Origin: Owenia fusiformis
Lineage: Eukaryota; Annelida; Polychaeta; Sabellida; Oweniidae
Length of the DNA: 64,000 bases
Reading direction: 5' to 3'
NCBI GenBank assembly: GCA_903813345.2
Contig: CAIIXF020000010.1
Span: forward strand, 8,621,669-8,685,668
Both the position numbers and the translations under genes were made by a program. The notes beneath the pieces were generated by a model. The model did not search any database. It was not told the DNA's origin and saw only the letters and a program-made list of their open reading frames with translations. Below are positions 52,401 through 61,400 of this stretch, in pieces; positions within the stretch are counted from its first letter, which is position 1; every line of letters begins with the position of its first letter.

Positions 52401-55400
52401 TTTGATCTCCGGGCCCCATGGTGTTCAACTGTGCATGAGCACTGGCGGATATGGGGGGGGGGCCCAGGGGCCCGGCCCCCCCCCCCCCCTTGGGTGGGCC
52501 CAGAAAAAAAAATTGTGCCCAAAAAAAAATTTGAGCCTAAAAAGTAGGCCTTTTTGGTCATAAATTGGCCTTGTAAGGCCTTATTTGTTAATTTTAGGCC
52601 AAATTTTGAAGAAAATGGCCCTCAAAATTTCAAAATTTGGACCCACTTTTGGGTTTATGGGGCCCAAAATTTTTTTACGCGCAAGCGCGGACGTTTTTTT
52701 CTCAGACCACAAGTTGGGCCCCCCCCCTTGTTGGTTCCCAGATCCGCCCCTGATGAGTACTATTAACTGTGCATGGCCACTGCTAACTGTGCATGACCAC
52801 TGCTTACTGTGCATGTCTACTGCTAACTGTATGATCACTTGGATGAGAGGTTGTAGTATGGTTCATACAAACTAGGTTTGCTGTTGGCTCATTTTTGATT
52901 TGTTTATGTGAACCCCCAGTGTGATAGCTATTATATTACTGAGCAAGATATGCAGTGAATCGTTCAACACTGCTGTTATTTTGTAGCCTTTTCATAGTTA
53001 TAAATTATGGGTAACAGTTGAGTAGACACGAGCAATATTTGCAACCGTGTTTTTGGCAGATCATCAGTGTTAAACATAAGTGAATCATTCTCCCTGTTAC
53101 AATTCATTTCATGGAAAGCATGGAAATGTGTCCTGTATATGGTGCTGATCAAATCTCTGTCACATCAGAGTGTGAGCCAGAGAGGCACATTTACAGATGC
53201 TGATTATTGTCTTCATTTGTCTCAGGGGAATTATCAACAGTGACCAGGATAGCCAGTGTTTTCCAAGAGGTTCATTTTGCGAAACAATCCAGGGGGGAGG
53301 GAGGGGGGTTCCCATTTGACAAGTTAGTCCCAAATCACTCAAAAGCACTCAAAATGGTGGAAACTGCATACTTTTTCGGGTTTCAGTTTTCTTGTCACTG
53401 AATATCTGAAAATAAAACTCCCCCTCCCTCCCTCGCATTGATATCATGGCAGATATCATGTTTTAGATGTTCTAGATTCTCTTTCTAGTAGCTGTCTTCA
53501 CCTGCTTTTGTTCCCTTAACTTAATAATAAAACTGTAATTTGCTACACATTTTCTCAATTAGTTCAATTGGTGTTACTTTCAATTACAAGCTTCGTTGAT
53601 ACTTTATTCTCAATAGTGAGGCAGATGTCATCTAATAGTGTCATTTTCTCCCCTGGTGTTGTATTTGTAGTTTTGGTTTTTACAATTTTAATTATCATTA
53701 AGGACTAATGAGGTTTTAATGATATATGCTTAAACTTGGAGTTTCATGTTATCTAGTTGATTTCATTTTATTGACTTCAATAGAAAATTTCGTTTATAAT
53801 TTTTTTAATATTTCACACAATTTGGATTCGCAGGGACTGTGGTTGATATCAAGTCAAATCACCCTGGAAAGCTAGTCTGATTTTCATGTTTGAATCAAAT
53901 ATTTTTTATGTGCTAATGTGGATTATTTTACAGAGTTGATTATGGTGTATTAGTGGCTAAACAGCAGCTTACATTTGTGTAGAATCTTATTACATTTGCT
54001 TTACACTAACACGCTACCTCAAACGCAACTATTGCATGTTTCTAGTCGATAATGCCCAGTAATGGCTCTTAGGCCACCTGCTTTCCCAATCTCACTGTTA
54101 AAAACTCACTATTTTCACATAATTTACTATTACATCTGAAAATTATTCCTGGCACTTTTTCTCGTATTCTTTTACATCTGTACGCTCTGATTCACTATTT
54201 GCTCATCTATTAGTACATAGATCTCCGTCAAAACACAACCAAATACACAGAAAGATCGCACCTCCCTCTATATGTAAGGAGCATGACTATCAGTAGTGAC
54301 TTGTATACACACTTCATCATGTTAAGCAAACGCATCGAATGAAGCAAAAAACAATTTACACGATGCTGCTACTCTATGCCATTAGGAGGCACACTTCAAC
54401 TTTGCTGGCTAATATGATTGATGGGAAATCTATACAAGAAACCCTCCTTGCTGTAATCTAGCATTCAAGACCAGAACTGCTACTGTGAAGTAACATACAT
54501 TTCGTAATTACTCATATATTAGGCCTAGTAACATTTTTCAATATTCTTTGTAATGACTACCCGTAATTTTTGGATGCCTGTACAAACTAATTTTATCTCG
54601 GATTTTCTTTAACCTGTTGTCATGGTGACAGTACTTACCTGGTGAATGATAGCTTTGTTTTATTTAATATTATGGTTTGTGTTTTTTAATTGTGTGCTAA
54701 TATGATAGTTGTAAGGGGAGCAGGGGCATAATTCCAATTTATTCAGATTTGTTGACTTTTAGTCTTGAGGTTAATTCTGAGACAGTTGATGTGTAGCCCT
54801 GATTCCCATAGTAGCAGTTCGTCAAACTATAATAAAGACCCTATTGGAAATCTATGGAGCGCAGTTCGCTAATTATATTGATGGTAAAGAAATGGGATGG
54901 AGAGGATTTACTCGCTTAATCTTATTGCATTAATTCTGCAAGATGCCAGCAATAATTGGGGACTTGCCTTGCAGAATTATTGGCAAGATTATCATCTTTT
55001 CAGAAAAATTGTTTGAAACTCAGCGATATTACTTCAGGATTGATTGCTGGTGACATCGCTATTGTGTTTTTTCTTGTGTTGTTGTATATATCAGGAGATG
55101 AGGCAAAATGATTTGCTGTAATGATTTATTTGGATTGATGAGGTGGTCAATGGATGTTATTGATATATGCTGGAAGCATACGATGGTCAGTCTATCTTGT
55201 GATATAGGACATTGACACATGTGTTCTTGGGATAGGACATTAAAACATTTGTCTCTGGGATAGGTCATTGATGTTTTTGGTACTAGGCTTAACCATTTGT
55301 GTTTCGGAAGGGACCCAAAGATAGGCCATCGACACAAAATTGTCTCACATCATTGAACTGTATATCAATTTAGTGCTTAACAAAATGAATTCATATCTGA

Positions 55401-58400
55401 GGAAAAATGTGGTATATAAGTATTGAAAAATACAACGAGATATGATCACTGGAATCATTGCTTTGTGTGTTTTAGTGATTTTTATTTTGAGATAGTTGAC
55501 ATGTTGACATTTATAGCTTGATGTTCTTTGTAGGGCATTAATCAGGAAAATGAAATTCGATAAATAGGAGATTTTTCTATTGTATGTAGGGGATGTATGT
55601 CAATATTTTTGTGTACTTTTGCCTATCAGTGTTCTATAGGTGAGAGAATACATACATGAGGCCCAATATAGTCGATAAAATAGAGCTAAACTCTCAGAAT
55701 CATACACAATGAAGCAGTGTTTGTCAGACCTTAATGTATAATTTCTCGATATAAAGTAAATAAAACTCCCATTTCAAAGCTGCATTGAACCCCGTTTCCT
55801 AAAAACCAAGAAGTTAACTATTTTTGTATAACACTTTTTCAAGAGGGCTGAATATTCTTGAGTTGTTTATCAAAACTTTGTCAATATTCTAATTCTTGAA
55901 TTGGGTGTCGTTTTGATGAAAATATTTGAATGTGTAAAGGGTGCCATGTATACTTAATCCAGTGCTAACATAATATAGCCATGTTGAAACTGAAGTAATC
56001 ACTAAGCATATTTGTTTTCCGCTTGCGTATATTTATCGCTTTTCAAACATTTTTAATGCGCCACTATTTTCACAAGCCACCCCCAAATATTGACAGGTCA
56101 ATTCAAAGGTAACTTGAATATTCCATTGAATCAAATCATTCTTAAGTGTTTGTATTTAAATATTTGATATTCTGATCACCACTTTATTTCTTGCGAAGTA
56201 TCCTGAAAAATCTATAAACCAGATCAGAGTTATCCGCTAATGTACTAACAAATTCTTGGTGACGCATCACATTGTTGTGTACTTAAATTTCTGCGTACAA
56301 TTTGTACCATGCTACCATTTATTGAAATGTTTCCCACCACTACACCTGTTTCTGTTTCACCAGTGACATCTATATTCAGCTATATGATGTTGTTTGTTTG
56401 AACTTGTACCTGTCCAAATATTGGCTAAGCACATATTGGCCTTAGAGCTCCAGATCCAGATAAATGTGTAATTACAATGGTGACCAGCAAGTCGATTGTT
56501 TACATATTGCATTTGCTCACTGAGCTTGCAAACAGATGGATTATGGGTATTATCAGTGCCTGCAGTACATTTGTACGTCCTGAATGTATCTTGAGTAAAT
56601 ATTGTCTCAGGACCAACATAATTTGAATTTTCTATTAGAAATATGAAAATTCTTGAGGTTGGGTAAATGTTGCTGTTTGCAGTCAGCTTACTTTCAGGGG
56701 GTTTCGAAACATGAGATTTGTTTTATCAACTATTTTATCCTAAATGCTTTTAACGGCGAACACTTGTGAAAAATTGAGCAGATGGGCACTCGTCAGGCGC
56801 AGAGCGTTAACGGATAACTCCAGAAACTTCAAGTAGACCTAGAAAGTATCTTTAAGAACATCCATCGTGGTTGCCATGACGATCCAACTTGAGTCTCCTC
56901 TAAGTTTTCGCCAGGCTTAGATATTGGGAATGTTTTCAACAAGCCAGTGGCCTAGAGTGTTTCACCACTTGAGGTGCAGTCTATATACTCAACAAATACC
57001 TACCAAATTGATTTCTAGTCAAGATGCTTCTCTGATTATCTTCTCAGAAGGCTGTTATAGTCTAAAGCTGTAATAGGCTTACAAGGGCCAATTTACTATT
57101 TCAACAGTATAGTTAATGCTTACCAAGTTTTCTTATTGGGATTCCATCAAAACCGAGTTGCCATATCACGTGAATATGAAATCCATCATGGCTGCCATGG
57201 AATGATTGACTGGATTGTGCATGTAGTAATTATTGGTTTGGCTGAACTACAGTATATGTAGCCTAATTAGCACCCAAGGCACTTCCAGTAGATTTAGCCC
57301 CATTTGTCAATATCTGTGTTTGCCAATGTTCTGAGGTTTTTATTTGAACTTTGTCAATAACATGACTTAATATACTGATCTGATCTACAGTGACAAATTT
57401 ATTGTAAGTCATCCCTGATTAATATGTTCTTCGAAACCTATTTTTGAATCATATGACGTGTACAATTACAAATTTTTCTATTGCGTACATCAGTGACTTT
57501 ATGCTGTGTTCTATTTGTAAAGAAAGTCCTGATAGTGGCATTGGTATATTACAGAGTAATATGTCAATAACATCATTTATTTGTTACAACCAATAATGAC
57601 AAAGGACAGTGTAATTATACACTCCTGTGTTCTTGGGTTCATTCTAAGAACCGTTTAGACCTATCATCAATGCCATGACATTTTTGTTGTGTTGCTTATT
57701 GATTGGCTATAATGTGTCACATGATTTGGTGATGGAGTATGGGATGGTGTTACCCTTTATTTCATTATTTCCCTACAAAGCATTATGGGCTTGTTTTGTT
57801 TTTCTAACAAACATAATTATGCCCGGTCAGAGATACATATCGGCAATTTGTTCTGGCAAATGGCTTTTCACATCTTTTATCTCACTGGTGCAATCCACGG
57901 AATATTCTGGTCAATTGGTCATTGATTGTCTAAGACAAGAGTCGTTGTCGACGGCAAGACTCCGTCATCACCTTGAGGGCAGTGTACTCATCAGAACCTT
58001 TTCTTCTTCTAGGGTAGGATACAGTGTCTTTTTCTATGGCATTTCCCCTCTCTTGTAAAAATGCTAATGCTAATACTTTCAATATAAACCCCGGTACTTT
58101 TTCACCATGTCTTTCTGTTCTTAATTTTTGCTTTCATGTGGACATTTTGAATGGTTGACTCATTAGAATGTTTTAAAAGCATAACCTACAATGAATGTAA
58201 TTGTAAGAGTATTCCTATGATTGCATTACGTCCTACAGTTCTATAGAAGTGTGTTACCGACTCAAGTAGGCTACATTCAATATCTTGCTTGTATCACGAA
58301 AAAAAATCCAGTGCCATTTTTACAATCTCTTCAGCGTGAAGAGGGTGCTTTAGTTGAAGTGGCAGCTCTAGTTGTAATTGCAGTGTGTTCTATCATCAAC

Positions 58401-61400
58401 ATCCTCCATTACTCTTGCAGACGGACATAGTATAAGCAGACGGATTTACTTTTTACATGTCTTTACATGCTTTTTCAAACAGGAAATTTGAATGAAAAAA
58501 ATGGAAAAGAAATGCCTGTACACATTTTGTGCTTTGGTTTTGTATTTTGTATGGTGTATATGTCTTAATTTGGATGGAGGAGTGGAGGGTTCATAATCAC
58601 AGTAGACTAAAACAATGTCTATTTTTCCTTTAGGTTTTTGTCATTGAGTGGCTTGTACATGAATCTTTTATCATTAAAATGTTATTGCCAGTGATAAAGT
58701 AGGCTGGTGAATAATTTATTGCAATGTAGAAAGAATAAATTGTTTTTCATATATGATATCATCATTATTTGAAATGTTAAGGTTAACATATAGGTGGCAT
58801 ACCAGTACAGTATGGCGTTAGCGTGGCAAGTATGAATCGACGCTACTTCATATAATTTGATAACATAGTGTTATTAGTATATACATTTCTGATTATAGGC
58901 CTATCTTTGCTAGGTCAATATTACTTTAGATAAGTTTACAGGCTCTGTTGTGTCAACACACTGTATAAAGGTCACTGTATTGACATCATCTTGAGCAAAG
59001 GTCATATAATGTAAAATTGACTTGAGACATGTTTTAAGTATACCTGTGTACATGTGTTCGGATTGTTTTGTGGTTTTATACAATTTCCCCTTTGACATTA
59101 ATATTATGTATTTTAGAGGCTGTCACTTGAGTTATAGGGTTGTGTCTTTCATATTCTTTTCATACATTTGATTTTTGCATACTCTTACATGAGACCCTGT
59201 ATTTATATATCTCATGGTCAATTCAATCATTCAATCTAATCACATGAGAGGGAATGGATGTGTGATTCAAGACTAATACAAGGAAGAGATATTTTATTCT
59301 CCAGACATTTGAGATTGTATACCAGCTTGAAAAGCAATGATTAGACTCTTCAGATTATCTTTGTTTTCACCTAATGTTGAAGTCATTTGAATAAGAAAAA
59401 AGGATGGTTCATAAGGTCAATTATCATTTGTAGAAAAGTAGATTTTGTTAAGGTCTATACAATCCGATATCGATGTGTAGCTGTGCCCTGTTTAAGCTGT
59501 TGATCTGTATGTCTACAATATGATATGACGATGATCAAAATCGATTGGATTAGGATAAAAGAAATAGGGAAGAGATGGAATCTTTCAGATTTCCAATTGG
59601 CACACCCCTATATACCTGAATAATTCTTTTGCTTCTATGTCAGAACAATTCTTATCCATGGGTTGATATAAAGGTATGCCCAATTATCTGATTTAGCTCT
59701 TACTACAGATAGCTGAACTACTTTTAAAGTCCTTTAGAAGACATTATAAGTAACACTTAACCAGAATACATGAACTTAAGTGATATTGAGGCATAAAACA
59801 TATTTTTATAGATCATATAGATAGTGTCCTGACACTTGAAAACTACTTTTTAACATGACTTGTAGTTCTCACACAACTTTGATACTTCAAACATGTTCTA
59901 AATTCACACACATTAACAACATTGCCACAATTATACAACATTCTCACACAATGATATTTTTTCAATAATGGGATTTGTTAATTTGTAGTCCAGTGTCATC
60001 GATCAGTCTAAGTTTGTATCTTGCCAAATTCTCCCTTTTAGATTCACATGTAGGATCAACAGCCAATTGCTTTATTATTTGGCACCCCTATTCATCAAGT
60101 TTTCAGTAAGCCATAATCTAAATTCTGATATCACTGTGTTTATTCATTCTTATTTATATTTGAATAGTGACAATAAATTACGCTTACATATGTTTGAAAA
60201 AGGTTTATCAAAATTAATTGGACTACAGTCTAAACACTAATTCCAAGCTGGAGAACTAATATTTTTTTATGTCATGTTTAAATAACAGCATGTTTTTCTT
60301 GTTTCAGAGAAGTTCAGCGTCCCCCAATGATCGTGATAAATATCGACCACGCAGTCGTACACCTACAGAAATAAATGACAATGCAGCTAAAAAGAGAAGG
60401 CAAGACAAATCAGGGGTAGGTGTTTACATTAAAAACTCCCAAGTCACATATAATCTATTTGTGATTCTTTGATGTTATACAATGCAAAGGGCATACTTAT
60501 TACCATACCATGTTCACTGTTATATCCAACATACTAACAACCCAAAGGACTGGTTCTTTTAAAATATTGTGAACTGTTGTTTGTGTAATTCAATTATCTT
60601 TCACATTTTTAGTTCTATCTTACAATATCTTTTAAAGAAAAGGTCCAAGTTAGATAGTGTCAAGACTTATTGATTTGCATGACAACATTGTCACCAATGG
60701 ATGTCACCAGAAGTCATATATACTTTCACATATTTCATGATTGGTTTCCTTTGGCTATTTGAAATAATTCTTATTTCATCTTTCAGGATAGTGACAATGA
60801 AAAACTCAGTGATCACGAAGATTTAGTCGTGGATGATGATGGGGTAAGGATGTCATGTATAGTTTATTTTGTGATTTCTCTGGTATTTAAGGAGGTACTA
60901 CACAAGCCAAGTTTTCTTTGAAGTAAAATCATGGTGGACACACTATCAATTGAAAAATGATTTAAATTTCAAATTCTTCAAACTCCTGCATTCAAGCAAG
61001 AAATACCATAACCATTTTTCAATTTTTTCACTGAGCCATCTTAGTATGAGCTCACTTCTGAGCACTTTTCCAGGCATGTTTGCAGGACTACATACATCAT
61101 GAATATTCCATTGAACTGTAAGTTTGTATTAAAGCAAACTATTCCATTGAACTGCAAATCAGAAGTTTCTTCGTTGGAAATTACCAAAAACGAATGCAAA
61201 TTTTTACAATGGAATCAGCTAATGATAAATGAGAAAGTTTGTGATAAAGTTTGTGTCCACCATGATCCAGATCTTCTGGGGGTTTATATTCTCTAATAAA
61301 GCACAGTGTGAAATAGCCAACAGATTGCTTGACTTGACAGCTGTAACTGTGTCAATAAAACTTGTGCATTCTTTTGTAATAAGGCAAAGGGGATTAGCTT

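Larger units (their letters stand above)
41429..60307 (+). other. Intron 8 (18.9 kb)
   Basis: The largest intron. It contains a (CA)-rich tract and a 20-bp duplication (CTAGATACATATTCCACACT, about 41480-41530), several transposon remnants and minisatellites listed separately. The longest frames (47150-47587 and 57675-58058) are hydrophobic, low-information and without family resemblance. No nested gene is supportable. Confidence 0.75.

Noticed and set aside
57675-58058. 127-codon + strand open frame in intron 8
   Set aside because: No recognisable domain; Phe/Leu/Ser-rich translation of AT-rich DNA. It was considered as a membrane protein but has no homologous pattern and no supporting signals.
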